DNA of 47,122 bases from positions 1 through 47,122 of the forward strand of contig CANQLH010000013.1 in the NCBI GenBank assembly GCA_947624655.1, read 5' to 3'. Position 1 is the stretch's first letter, and every line of letters begins with the position of its first letter. This document shows positions 9,413 to 17,648 of this stretch, one piece after another. This DNA is from an uncultured Clostridia bacterium. Lineage in GTDB: Bacteria > Bacillota > Clostridia > TANB77 > CAG-508. The notes beneath the pieces were generated by a model that made no database searches, was not told the DNA's origin, and was given only the letters and a program-made list of their open reading frames with translations. The position numbers and the translations under genes are program-made.

Positions 9413-9494
9413 TTGTAACAAATTTTCAGTTGTAAAATAAATTAAATTGTGGTATCATATATAATATAATTAATATATTAAGGAGGTCTTTTTT

Positions 9495-10043
9495 ATGTGG
9501 ATTGCAATTTTAGTTGTTTTAGCTTTAATTATCCTTTGGGTTATAGCTTCTTATAATGGATTAGTTTCAAAAAAAATGAAAGTACAAAATGCATTCGGTC
9601 AAATAGACGTACAATTACAAAGAAGGTTTGATTTAATTCCAAATTTGGTAAATTGTGTTAAAGGATATATGAAGCATGAATCAGAAACTTTAGAGAAAGT
9701 TACTAAACTTAGAACATCTTGGGCAAATGCTGGTAGTATCAGTGAAAAGGTTGATCTAGATAATCAGCTTTCAGGTGCTCTAAAAACTATTATGGCTGTA
9801 TCTGAAAATTACCCAGATTTAAAAGCCAATCAAAACTTCTCAGAATTACAAGAAGAGTTAAGAAATACAGAAAATAAAATTTCTTATGCAAGACAATTTT
9901 ATAATGATAGCGTAACAATGTATAATACTGCACTTATGGTATTCCCTTCTAATATTATAGCTTCTATTTTTAAATTTACTCAAGAAAAATTATTTGTTGT
10001 AACAGATGAAAAAACAAGAGAAAATGTTAAAGTAGAATTTTAG
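9495..10043 (+). CDS. lemA: LemA family protein
   Basis: A 182-aa LemA protein: one N-terminal membrane anchor (about residues 2-18) followed by a helical domain. Family features are the start WIAILVVLALIILWVIASYN, VKGYMKHESETLEKVTKLR and the C-terminal NxxPS/FP region (MVFPSNIIASIF). The molecular function is not established; it is often encoded next to HtpX, as here. The ATG is preceded by a strong AGGAGG at 9482. The stop is 12 bp from htpX, so the pair forms an operon, one of only two transcription units on the plus strand. Confidence 0.93.
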   Translation: MWIAILVVLALIILWVIASYNGLVSKKMKVQNAFGQIDVQLQRRFDLIPNLVNCVKGYMKHESETLEKVTKLRTSWANAGSISEKVDLDNQLSGALKTIMAVSENYPDLKANQNFSELQEELRNTENKISYARQFYNDSVTMYNTALMVFPSNIIASIFKFTQEKLFVVTDEKTRENVKVEF

Positions 10044-10055
10044 TGAGGTTTAATT

Positions 10056-10952
10056 ATGTATGAAGATATACGTTCTAACAAAATTAAATCAGGTATTATA
10101 GTATCAATATTTATTGTTGTTATTACTTTAATACTTTATTATATATTTATGGCATTTGATTTAGGACCTGCCTCTGCTGTAATTGCACTAATCTTTTCGA
10201 TTATTGCTTCTTGGGCTTCATATTACAATAGTGATAAAATTGTTTTATCAATGTCAAAAGCAAGACCTGCAACTAAGGAAGAAAATCAAAAGTTAGTAAA
10301 TATACTAGATGCACTCGTTGTTAGTTCTGGTCTAGGTGTTACTCCTAAACTCTATGTAGTTGAAGATGCACAGCCTAATGCTTTTGCAACAGGTCGTGAT
10401 CCTGAGCATTCTGTTATATGTGTTACAACAGGACTTTTGGATAAACTTGATTATTATGAGCTTGAAGGTGTTATTGGTCACGAACTTGCTCACATTGCAA
10501 ATTATGATATAAGACTTTCAGCAGTTGTAACTGTAATGGTTAGCTTTGTTGTAATTTTGTCAGATATGTTTACAAGGACTTTTATATATGGTAGAAGAAG
10601 TTCTAGCCGAGATAATGATAATAATGGTGGAAATGCCATTTTAATGCTTATAGGTCTTATATTTCTAATACTTGCACCTATTTTTGGAAAACTTGCTCAG
10701 CTTGCACTCTCAAGGAGAAGAGAATTTCTAGCTGATGCAACTTCTGTAAAATTTACTAGAAATCCAGATGGTTTAATCTCTGCACTTGAAAAAATATCAG
10801 CAGATCCTAATGAACTTCAAACTGCAAATAAATCTACTGCTCATATGTATATTTCAAGTCCATTTAGAGATAAAAAAATAACAAAATCTAGCATCTGGTC
10901 TACACATCCAAGTTTAGATGAAAGAGTTGAAGCTATAAGAAATTTGAAATAA
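10056..10952 (+). CDS. htpX: HtpX membrane zinc metalloprotease
   Basis: A 298-aa M48-family protease of the membrane, involved in quality control of membrane proteins. Two N-terminal hydrophobic segments (about residues 13-33 and 40-56) precede the zinc motif HELAH at 142-146. The third ligand region follows two further membrane segments (RRREFLADATSV). The C-terminal SSIWSTHPSLDERVEAIRNL is the usual ending. Length is typical. It is co-transcribed with lemA. Its stop codon lies inside the left arm of a repeat element. Confidence 0.96.
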   Translation: MYEDIRSNKIKSGIIVSIFIVVITLILYYIFMAFDLGPASAVIALIFSIIASWASYYNSDKIVLSMSKARPATKEENQKLVNILDALVVSSGLGVTPKLYVVEDAQPNAFATGRDPEHSVICVTTGLLDKLDYYELEGVIGHELAHIANYDIRLSAVVTVMVSFVVILSDMFTRTFIYGRRSSSRDNDNNGGNAILMLIGLIFLILAPIFGKLAQLALSRRREFLADATSVKFTRNPDGLISALEKISADPNELQTANKSTAHMYISSPFRDKKITKSSIWSTHPSLDERVEAIRNLK

Positions 10953-11236
10953 AATAAGTTAAGTTTAGAACAAAGCGTCTCGTTGCCCTTTGTTCGTGTT
11001 GATTTGAGTTCCCATTCCAAAAGGAGAAAACTTAAAAGCAACGCTAAAGCCTTTTTAAAGGAAGAAAGAACTAAAATTTTATATTTAAAGGAGCTGCGTA
11101 AGCGATGGGCCGGAGCGTTAGCGTAGGGCGAATGGAGCAATCTACATTTAAACTTGTGTTTGTAGATTGCGACACCAAAGCTCCTGAAAAATATAAATTT
11201 TAGTTCTTTCTTTTTATAAACTTAATTTATTCTAAA
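10950..11236 (+). repeat. Composite structured repeat, variant copy (family B arms, family A core)
   Basis: The core at about 11090-11185 matches the family A core (gctgcgtaagcga, ccggagcg, gcgtagggcgaatggagc, gcgacaccaaagctcc). The outer arms are unrelated in sequence (agaaagaactaaaattt) but still pair with the right side. The inner hairpin reads gcaatctaca/tgtagattgc where other copies have gcagtctaca/tgtagactgc, a compensated G-C to A-T change. The closing pair also grows from gagct/agctc to ggagct/agctcc. A further outer inverted repeat (ttaagttta near 10959, taaacttaa near 11217) and a gaacaaag/ctttgttc hairpin (10968-10995) suggest a larger composite that starts at the htpX stop. Confidence 0.8.
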
Positions 11237-11253
11237 TATATTTTTTTATAACA

Positions 11254-12035
11254 TTATTCTATTCTAAATATACTTTTCGCATTTTCATACGTAATCTTTG
11301 CAATTTCTTCTAAGTCTGTTCCTCTTATTTCTGCAATTTTTTCTGCTATATATACAACATTTCTAGAATCGTTTCTTGTTCCTCTATGTGGTTCTGGTGC
11401 AAGATATGGGCAATCTGTTTCAATTAAGATTCTATCATCTGGTATCATACCGCACAATTTCTCCTGCATTTTTTGAACTTTTAAAAGTTATTGCTCCTGC
11501 AAAAGATATATATAATCCTGCTTCAAGTCCAGCCTTTACCAAATCTTTATTTAATTGGCAACAATGAAGTATTCCTTTCTTATTTGGCTTTATATCTCCT
11601 TTTAAAATTTGTATTGTATCCATTATAGCATCTCTCGAATGTATTACAATAGGTAGCTCCAATTTATTTGCAAGTTTTATTTGCTCAAGAAACGCATATT
11701 TTTGCATTTCTTTATTATCTTTATCCCAATGATAATCAAGTCCTATTTCTCCTATTGCTACTACTTTTTTGGCTTTTGCTATTTTTTCAATTTGTAATAT
11801 ATCTTTGTCCATTTCTTGAACTTCACTTTTTATCTCACTTGGATGAATTCCGTACTGCCGAATATAAAAAATCATGACTATTTGCAATTTCCACAGCTTT
11901 TTCTGAGCTTTCTATATTGTCACCTACAACAACTGCTTTAGTTATACCCGCTTCATATATTTTATTTATTATCTCTTCTCTATCTTCATCAAACTTTTCA
12001 TCATTATAGTGTGAATGTGTATCAAATAATTCCAT
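11254..12035 (-). CDS. tatD: TatD-family metal-dependent DNase, read through two CGG +1 sites
   Basis: A TIM-barrel metal hydrolase of 259 aa when two +1 shifts are allowed (Bacillus YabD is 255 aa). Metal ligands are present: LFDTHSH at the start, the Glu in GEIGLDYHWD, the His in PIVIHSRDA, the His in LHCC, and the Asp in IETDCPYLAP. The frame breaks at codon 62, just before the conserved GIHP motif, and at codon 195, just before IPDDRILIETD. Both breaks are at CGG and one skipped base at each restores the family sequence. I chose the ATG of MELFDTHSH at 12035 because upstream codons overlap the acpS end. It is probably co-transcribed with acpS, 4 bp upstream. Confidence 0.92.
11450..11452 (-). 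other. In-frame CGG +1 frameshift site 2 in tatD (codon 195)
   Basis: The upstream frame is ATT GTG CGG TAT. After the skip it reads ATT GTG GGT ATG ATA CCA (Val-Gly-Met-Ile-Pro). This is the one site where family comparison does not clearly call for Gly; Arg or Lys is common here in TatD. It is therefore informative on which residue is inserted. Confidence 0.82.
11850..11852 (-). other. In-frame CGG +1 frameshift site 1 in tatD (codon 62)
   Basis: The upstream frame is GCA GTA CGG AAT. After the skip it reads GCA GTA GGA ATT CAT CCA (Ala-Val-Gly-Ile-His-Pro), the conserved TatD GIHP motif. The same 9-mer tacggaatt occurs in phase, without a shift, at 13318-13326 and 39000-39008. Confidence 0.9.
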
Positions 12036-12039
12036 TTTA

Positions 12040-12417
12040 CTATTCCTTCCATATAGCAACTACATTTGCAACTGCATATTCTTTGCAATGCGACATACTA
12101 ATCTCTATGCTTTCTAAATCTTCAACCTTTTTATTTATAAATCTTACCATTGGTCTGCCATTTTTATCATTTATTACTTCAACATCTTTCCAAGACACAG
12201 AAAATTTATCTTTTAGTTTATTTGATATTGCTTTAAATATTGCTTCTTTTGCAGCAAAACGCACAGCATAATGCTGGTATTTCATATATTTTTTTCCTTC
12301 ACAATATTCTATCTCATTTTGATTATATATTTTATTTAAAAAATCTGTTTTTTCTTCATCTATTGCATTTTTTATTCTTTCTATTTCTATAATATCTGTT
12401 CCACAAGTTATTCTCAC
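12040..12417 (-). CDS. acpS: Holo-[acyl-carrier-protein] synthase
   Basis: A 125-aa AcpS-type phosphopantetheinyl transferase that attaches 4'-phosphopantetheine to the acyl carrier protein. Signatures are the start GTDIIEIERI with the Mg-binding Asp and the central FAAKEAIFKAI. The C-terminal SMSHCKEYAVANVVA is also typical. Full length and no CGG. It lies immediately upstream of tatD in the same direction. Confidence 0.96.
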   Translation of the reverse strand: MRITCGTDIIEIERIKNAIDEEKTDFLNKIYNQNEIEYCEGKKYMKYQHYAVRFAAKEAIFKAISNKLKDKFSVSWKDVEVINDKNGRPMVRFINKKVEDLESIEISMSHCKEYAVANVVAIWKE

Positions 12418-12471
12418 TTATTATAATTCATTCCCTTCGCTTTTTTTATACAATAACTTATTTACTAAACT

Positions 12472-14004
12472 TTATACATCCAAATAGTAATTTGCATTTG
12501 CATCTTCACAAATATGCCATTCGCCAATAAAGTCTATTTTCGTATTATTATCTAGGTTATATTGTGGATTTAATACAACATTTCCTTTTGCATCAATTGA
12601 GCCCCATAATCCATTTTGCTTTACTCCTGCATATCCACTGCTATTTTGTTCTGTTGCATCATCATATATATAATCAACAACAACTTTTCCATCTTTATCT
12701 ACAAAGCCATATCTTCCATCTTTTTTACTTAAAAATAATGTATTTGATGTTAATACACTTGAAGACTCTATCTCTTCAAATTTGAAGTTATAGTATTTAT
12801 AACTATCTTTAGTTTGAACCTTAATGTATCCTTTAGTTTCGTTTACTTCTAAAACAACTCCTGTAATTTTTTCTTCAAAATTTGAATTTATTACTTTAGA
12901 TACAAGTTCATTGTTTTCTAAATAATCTGCAATTATAAAATCGCCTGTTTTTATATAGCTTATTCCTATACAATTAAAGCCTAATTTTTCTTCTCCATTT
13001 ACATCTATTATTCCATACATATCGTTTTTTTGAGCAATACAAAGTTCAGAATTTATAATTGATATTTTATCATATTCAAATTCTACTTTTGTCTCTCCTG
13101 CTTTATTTATTATTCCAAACTTTCCATTCTTTTTAGCTACAATATATTCTCCACTTATATCTTCTACTTCATCAAATTTATTTTCTATAATAGTTTGATC
13201 ATCTTTATCTATAACAACGTACTTATTATTCTTTTTTACAACAAATAAATCTTTTGAATATACTCCTTTTATTTCGTCATATTTACAGTCTAAAATAATA
13301 GATTTATCAAATCCAATAATTCCGTATTTATTGTCTTTATCAATTACGATATATCCATTTTTATAATCATTTTCTATTTTTTGTATTTCTTTATATTTAG
13401 GCTCTATTATTATATTTCCTGAATCATCACATAGTCCAACACTATCATCTTTTGTTATCAATAAACTGTTCTTTATTCCGTGTACCTGCTCTATTTTGTC
13501 ATATTCTGCACTTAAAAGTTCTTTTCCAGAAAAGTCAACAAGTCCATATTTACTATTCTTTTGAACCCTAAGTAAATTAGTTTCATACCAAATCTTTTGT
13601 TTCTCATCAAAATTTTGTATAGCCTCTACTTTATCATATCCTTGAATTATTTCTTTTCCTTTTGAATTTATAGCCTTTGTTTTATATGTATTTTCTGTAT
13701 AATTTGCATCATAAGTACAAATAAATATATCCTTACTATTATCTGGTATTACTATCATTTCATCATATTGAGGTTCTACTATCATCTCGCCATAAGAATT
13801 GATAACACCCCATTTTCCATTATCATAAGCTGTATAATAATTTAATGTTTCTACCTTTCCTGACGTGCTTTTTGAATTATTACTCAATAAAAACTTTATT
13901 CCTATAAAAAACATCACAATAACTAGAGCAAAAACTATTACTGCGATTACCTTTTTTACATTTAATTTTGAATAATCATCATATCTTCTTGCACGTCTTG
14001 ACAT
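12472..14004 (-). CDS. WG-repeat protein with N-terminal membrane anchor
   Basis: A 510-aa protein with a basic N-terminus (MSRRARRYDD), one membrane segment at about residues 19-41, and then about eight to ten WG/KWG repeats (for example YDNGKWGVINSYGEMI, KYGLVDFSGKEL, GRYGFVDKDGKVV, GLWGSIDAKGNVV). Such repeats form beta-rich propeller-like folds exposed outside the cell; the ligand is unknown. It is a single gene with its own ribosome site (GGAGGTTTTTT before the ATG). No CGG codon is read in frame. A TACGGAATT 9-mer here is read as Tyr-Gly-Ile without shifting, a useful internal control for the CGG sites. Confidence 0.88.
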   Translation of the reverse strand: MSRRARRYDDYSKLNVKKVIAVIVFALVIVMFFIGIKFLLSNNSKSTSGKVETLNYYTAYDNGKWGVINSYGEMIVEPQYDEMIVIPDNSKDIFICTYDANYTENTYKTKAINSKGKEIIQGYDKVEAIQNFDEKQKIWYETNLLRVQKNSKYGLVDFSGKELLSAEYDKIEQVHGIKNSLLITKDDSVGLCDDSGNIIIEPKYKEIQKIENDYKNGYIVIDKDNKYGIIGFDKSIILDCKYDEIKGVYSKDLFVVKKNNKYVVIDKDDQTIIENKFDEVEDISGEYIVAKKNGKFGIINKAGETKVEFEYDKISIINSELCIAQKNDMYGIIDVNGEEKLGFNCIGISYIKTGDFIIADYLENNELVSKVINSNFEEKITGVVLEVNETKGYIKVQTKDSYKYYNFKFEEIESSSVLTSNTLFLSKKDGRYGFVDKDGKVVVDYIYDDATEQNSSGYAGVKQNGLWGSIDAKGNVVLNPQYNLDNNTKIDFIGEWHICEDANANYYLDV

Positions 14005-14118
14005 AAAAAACCTCCATCAAAAAATTTTATCTGTATGTTCACTCTGTGTTTAAATATATCATAATTTCTTATTATCTTCAATGATTTTTTTGTAAAAATT
14101 TATTAATATTGTGACAAT

Positions 14119-14301
14119 ATAATGGTTTGTTTCAATAGAATAGCTGAAATGATTTATTTTTAGAGCTTTGGTGTCGCAGTCTACAAAATAAAGATATATA
14201 TGTAGACTGCTCCATTCGCCCTACGCTACGCTCCGGTTGGTCGCTTACGCAGCTCTTTCAAATAAATCATTTCAGCTATTCTTTAATATAAAAACATTAA
14301 T
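14119..14301 (-). repeat. Structured repeat family A, copy 3 (inverted)
   Basis: The same element as at 8086 in the opposite orientation. The outer stem agaatagctgaaatgattta is fully complementary, so it carries T-A where copy 1 carries A-T. The core reads gcgaccaaccggagcg on its own sense strand, with the inner hairpin gcagtctaca/tgtagactgc. It lies between the WG-repeat gene start and the por operon terminator, the only content of 14005-14362 apart from that terminator. Confidence 0.93.
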
Positions 14302-14308
14302 ATTTTAC

Positions 14309-14353
14309 AAAAAAAAGAAACCCACATTGTTAAAAATTACAACATAAGTTTCT
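14309..14353 (-). terminator. Rho-independent terminator of the por operon
   Basis: On the minus strand agaaacttatgttgt pairs (with several G-U pairs) with acaatgtgggtttct, followed by a run of eight T. It starts about 10 bp after the porB stop codon. Confidence 0.8.
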
Positions 14354-14362
14354 TTATTATTT

Positions 14363-15313
14363 TTATTTATTTGTTATTTCTTCTAATTTAAGAAGTTCTT
14401 CCCATCTTTCATCTAGTTCCTTTTGGAAAGCCTCTATCATCCATTCATTACCTGGTTTAAACATATGTTTAAATCTTCTTTGTGGTTTTAAGAATTCTTC
14501 AATAGGAAGTTTTTTAGCTGGTTTATAGTTTATCTTGTATTTTCCATTTTCTACTTCATATAGTGGCCAATAACATGTCTCTACTGCAAGTTTATTTATT
14601 TGCATTAATTCATCTGTTGGATAGCCCCAACCTCTTGGACATGGTGCCATTACATTTAAGAATGCTGGACCTTCTGTATATATTGCCTTTTCTGATTTTT
14701 CATATAAATCTTTAAAGTTTGCTGTTGCAATACTTTGTGCAACATATGGAATATGATGACTTGCCATTATCTCTGTTAAATCTTTTCTAGGTTGCATCTT
14801 TCCTGGGATTTTAGTTCCTGCAGGAGATGTAGTTGTATCTGCAAAATGTGGAGTTGCTGAAGAACGTTGTATTCCTGTATTCATATATGCGCCATTATCA
14901 TAGCATACATATACCATATCATGTCCTCTTTCCATTGCTCCTGATAAGCTTTGAAGTCCTATATCATATGTTCCTCCATCTCCTCCAAATGCTATAAATT
15001 TTGTATGTTCATCTTCTGGAAGTTTTCCTTGTGCTTTTAAAGATTTGTATGCTGCTTCTACTCCTGAAAGTGTTGCTCCTGCACATTCAAATGCTGTATG
15101 AATAAATGAATCTTTCCAAGATGTATATGGATACATAAATGTTGATACTTCCATACATCCTGTCGCAGTACATACAACTGCATGGTCTTCTTCTTTTAAA
15201 GCTCTAAGCACCATTCTTGCTACTGGTGGTGCACCACAACCTGCACACATTCTATGACCTGCCATAAATCTTGAAGGTTTATCTGCGACAACTTCTTTTA
15301 AATTATATGCCAT
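14363..15313 (-). CDS. porB: Pyruvate:ferredoxin oxidoreductase, beta subunit (TPP-binding)
   Basis: A 316-aa beta subunit of the four-subunit 2-oxoacid:ferredoxin oxidoreductase, which converts pyruvate and CoA to acetyl-CoA, CO2 and reduced ferredoxin. Cluster cysteines are visible in CAGCGAP and CTATGCME. The TPP/Mg motif runs from GGDGGTYDIG to DNGAYMNTG. Sequence and gene order favour the pyruvate enzyme over the 2-ketoisovalerate type, but the substrate is inferred. It is the last gene of the operon. Its start overlaps the porA stop by one base. Confidence 0.94.
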   Translation of the reverse strand: MAYNLKEVVADKPSRFMAGHRMCAGCGAPPVARMVLRALKEEDHAVVCTATGCMEVSTFMYPYTSWKDSFIHTAFECAGATLSGVEAAYKSLKAQGKLPEDEHTKFIAFGGDGGTYDIGLQSLSGAMERGHDMVYVCYDNGAYMNTGIQRSSATPHFADTTTSPAGTKIPGKMQPRKDLTEIMASHHIPYVAQSIATANFKDLYEKSEKAIYTEGPAFLNVMAPCPRGWGYPTDELMQINKLAVETCYWPLYEVENGKYKINYKPAKKLPIEEFLKPQRRFKHMFKPGNEWMIEAFQKELDERWEELLKLEEITNK

Positions 15314-16500
15314 TATTTATCCCTCCTTACTCCAAAGTATCTATATGGATTGTCTATTTTTCCAGTTTTAACAATTTCAGCTAAATCATTGTATACTCCT
15401 TCTATATCATAAGAAGTTGTATCTCTTCCTCCTATACCATATACATAACTTACCATTGGTACTTGTTTATTATTTACATACATAGCTGATGTTACATCTT
15501 CAAATAATGCTCCACCTGCTGCATTAAGTGAATCTGATTTATCAAGAACTGCAACAGCTTTTAAATGTGATAGAGCATTTGCAATTTCTTCTGTTGGGAA
15601 TGGTCTAAACATACGTACTTTAAGTAGGCCTGCTTTAACTCCTTTTTCTCTTAAAGCATCTACAACATATTTTGTTGTACCTGCTGTTGAATTCATACAA
15701 ACTATTGCAATTTCTGCGTCATCTAATTTATATTCTTCAAAGAATGAATACTTTCTTCCTGTCATTTTTTCAAAGTCTTTTGAAACTTCTTCTATAACTT
15801 TCTTTGCATTTCTCATTGCATTTGCTTGTTGATATTTATGTTCAAACAAATATGGCTGAACATCTAATGGACCAACTGCCATTGGTTCCTTGCTATTTAA
15901 TAAATAATGTTCAGGTTTATATTTTCCAACAAATTCTTTTACTTTCTCGTCTTCTACTAATTCTATATTCTCAATAGAATGTGATGTTATAAATCCATCT
16001 TGGCATACCATAAGTGGTAACAATACATCTTTGTGTTCTGCTATTCTATGAGCCATAAGTAAATTGTCATATGCCTCTTGGTTATTTTCTGAAAATAGCA
16101 TTATCCATCCTGCATCTCTTACTCCCATTGCATCTGAATGGTCATTGTGTATATTTAATGGTCCTGATACTGCACGATTTACAAGTGACATTACTATTGG
16201 TAATCTCAAACTTGATGCTATATATATCATTTCCCACATTAGTGATAATCCATTAGCTGATGTTGCAGTCATAGCTCTAGCTCCTGCTGCTTCTGCTCCG
16301 ATACATGCACTCATTGCACTGTGTTCACTTTCTACTGCTACAAACTCTGTATCAACTGTTCCATTACTTACGAATGTTGAAAAATATTGTGGTATCTCAG
16401 TAGAAGGTGTTATAGGAAATGCTGCAACTACATCTGGGTTAATTTGCTTCATAGCTGTTGCTGCTGCTTCATTTCCGCTTAAACGTTCTCTTATTGACAT
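15313..16500 (-). CDS. porA: Pyruvate:ferredoxin oxidoreductase, alpha subunit
   Basis: A 395-aa alpha subunit carrying the pyrimidine-binding (PYR) half of the thiamine site. It starts SIRERLSGNEAAATAMK and contains the family's FPITPSTEIPQYF and GLSLMWEMIYIASSLRLP. The C-terminal domain (about 260-395) is the transketolase C-like domain. Full length and intact. It is separated from porD by about 200 bp that hold a palindromic element, unusual inside a tight operon. Confidence 0.94.
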   Translation of the reverse strand: MSIRERLSGNEAAATAMKQINPDVVAAFPITPSTEIPQYFSTFVSNGTVDTEFVAVESEHSAMSACIGAEAAGARAMTATSANGLSLMWEMIYIASSLRLPIVMSLVNRAVSGPLNIHNDHSDAMGVRDAGWIMLFSENNQEAYDNLLMAHRIAEHKDVLLPLMVCQDGFITSHSIENIELVEDEKVKEFVGKYKPEHYLLNSKEPMAVGPLDVQPYLFEHKYQQANAMRNAKKVIEEVSKDFEKMTGRKYSFFEEYKLDDAEIAIVCMNSTAGTTKYVVDALREKGVKAGLLKVRMFRPFPTEEIANALSHLKAVAVLDKSDSLNAAGGALFEDVTSAMYVNNKQVPMVSYVYGIGGRDTTSYDIEGVYNDLAEIVKTGKIDNPYRYFGVRRDK

Positions 16501-16573
16501 TATAATTTCCTCCCTTTTTTATTATATATAACTTCTCTTAAAACAAGCTCCTATATTATATATTAATATTTTC

Positions 16574-16702
16574 TGTAATTTAAACGAGATTTAGTATAGT
16601 GCAAGGCGGACAAGGCAAAATTTTGAAAATAGACCTGGTGGTCATTTGAAAAATTTTGACCGCAGTCCAACGAAGCAATATGCTAATTATCGTTTAAATT
16701 AC
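16574..16702 (-). repeat. Palindromic element of about 130 bp between porD and porA
   Basis: Terminal arms gtaatttaaacga and tcgtttaaattac are perfect inverted repeats and are followed inward by ttagtata/tatgctaa. Inside, ggac pairs with gtcc, and a long hairpin (caaaattttgaaa against its near complement) is capped by gacc-tggt-ggtc. The whole unit can fold as one rod. It shares no sequence with family A. Its right arm overlaps the porD stop codon, which suggests insertion at the end of porD. No coding capacity is visible. Confidence 0.75.
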
Positions 16703-16998
16703 CTCATTTCTATTGCAACGAAGGGACAAACCTTAGCACAAACTCCGCATCCTTTGCAATAGTCATAATTAAAGTCTTCTCTTTTTTGTTCTTTGTTTAC
16801 AGGAATTGCATCATCTGGGCAAACTGGAAAACATAGGCCACATTGTTTGCACTTTTCAGATAAATATACTGGCTTTTGTGATCTCCAGTCACCTGTTTTA
16901 AACTCTAATGAATTTCCTGCATCATATATGTTACCAGCTATTGTCATTTCTTCTGCTGGTGTATTTGGTGTTATCTTCATATCTTTCATTCCTTTCAT
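16699..16998 (-). CDS. porD: Pyruvate:ferredoxin oxidoreductase, delta (ferredoxin) subunit
   Basis: A 99-aa subunit with two 4Fe-4S motifs, CKQCGLCFPVCP and CKGCGVCAKVCP, which passes electrons from the active site to external ferredoxin. The N-terminal extension (residues 1-45, including DWRSQKPVYL) is typical of PorD. It starts 10 bp after the porC stop. The C-terminus ends VAIEMR, and the stop codon lies within the right arm of the palindromic element. Confidence 0.93.
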   Translation of the reverse strand: MKGMKDMKITPNTPAEEMTIAGNIYDAGNSLEFKTGDWRSQKPVYLSEKCKQCGLCFPVCPDDAIPVNKEQKREDFNYDYCKGCGVCAKVCPFVAIEMR

Positions 16999-17007
16999 AT
17001 TAAGGGA

Positions 17008-17577
17008 TTATATCTTTTTTACTTCGTTTAATGCCATCTTCAAAGCATTCATATTTCCTTCAATTACTTCTGGTTTCTTTGCAAATTTATGCTTGAAAGA
17101 ACCCTCCATATCATTTAGTAATTCTTCATCAGTCATTATTTTGCTTACCTTTACTATTGCTGCAAGCATTGGTGTATTTGGGAAATATTTTCCTAAAGTT
17201 TCCATTGATACTTTTCTAGCATCAATAGTATAGACCTCTCCCTCATAATTTTTAAGTCTAGATTTGATATAATCTGCATCCTTTGTTGTGTTAATAACTA
17301 TTGCTCCTTCTTTTTTTAATCCTGATGTAACATCCACAGAATCAAGTAAAGTATCATCTACAACAACTACATAATCTGGTTCATAAATATTGCTGTGTAT
17401 AGTTATTGGCTCTGTACTAATTCTGTTATATGCAGTAATTGGAGCTCCCATTCTTTCTGGTCCATATTCAGGGAAACCTTGAATATATTTTCCAGTGTTA
17501 AAAGCTGCATCTGCAAGTAACAATGAAGCTGTTTTTGCTCCTTGTCCTCCTCTACCATGCCATCTTATTTCTATCAT
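17008..17577 (-). CDS. porC: Pyruvate:ferredoxin oxidoreductase, gamma subunit
   Basis: A 189-aa gamma subunit, the CoA-binding domain of 2-oxoacid oxidoreductases. Signatures are IRWHGRGGQGAKTASLLLADAA at the start (GRGGQG loop) and FPEYGPERMGAPITAYNRIS. It is the first gene of the por operon, with the ATG preceded by AAAGGAGG and a near-consensus promoter directly upstream. Gene order C-D-A-B is the standard one. Confidence 0.94.
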   Translation of the reverse strand: MIEIRWHGRGGQGAKTASLLLADAAFNTGKYIQGFPEYGPERMGAPITAYNRISTEPITIHSNIYEPDYVVVVDDTLLDSVDVTSGLKKEGAIVINTTKDADYIKSRLKNYEGEVYTIDARKVSMETLGKYFPNTPMLAAIVKVSKIMTDEELLNDMEGSFKHKFAKKPEVIEGNMNALKMALNEVKKI

Positions 17578-17603
17578 GACATTACCTCCTTTTTATAGTT
17601 TTA

Positions 17604-17632
17604 AGTATATTATTAAAAAAATTTAAAGTCAA
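17604..17632 (-). promoter_or_regulatory. Sigma-A promoter of the por operon
   Basis: On the minus strand TTGACT, a 17-bp spacer and TATACT, about 26 bp upstream of the porC start codon and its AAGGAGG site. Confidence 0.75.
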
Positions 17633-17648
17633 TCAAAATAGCTTAAAT

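Noticed and set aside
9421-9494. Full promoter for lemA
   Set aside because: TATAAT-like -10 sequences occur near 9460, but no -35 at proper spacing could be identified, so it is mentioned only in passing.
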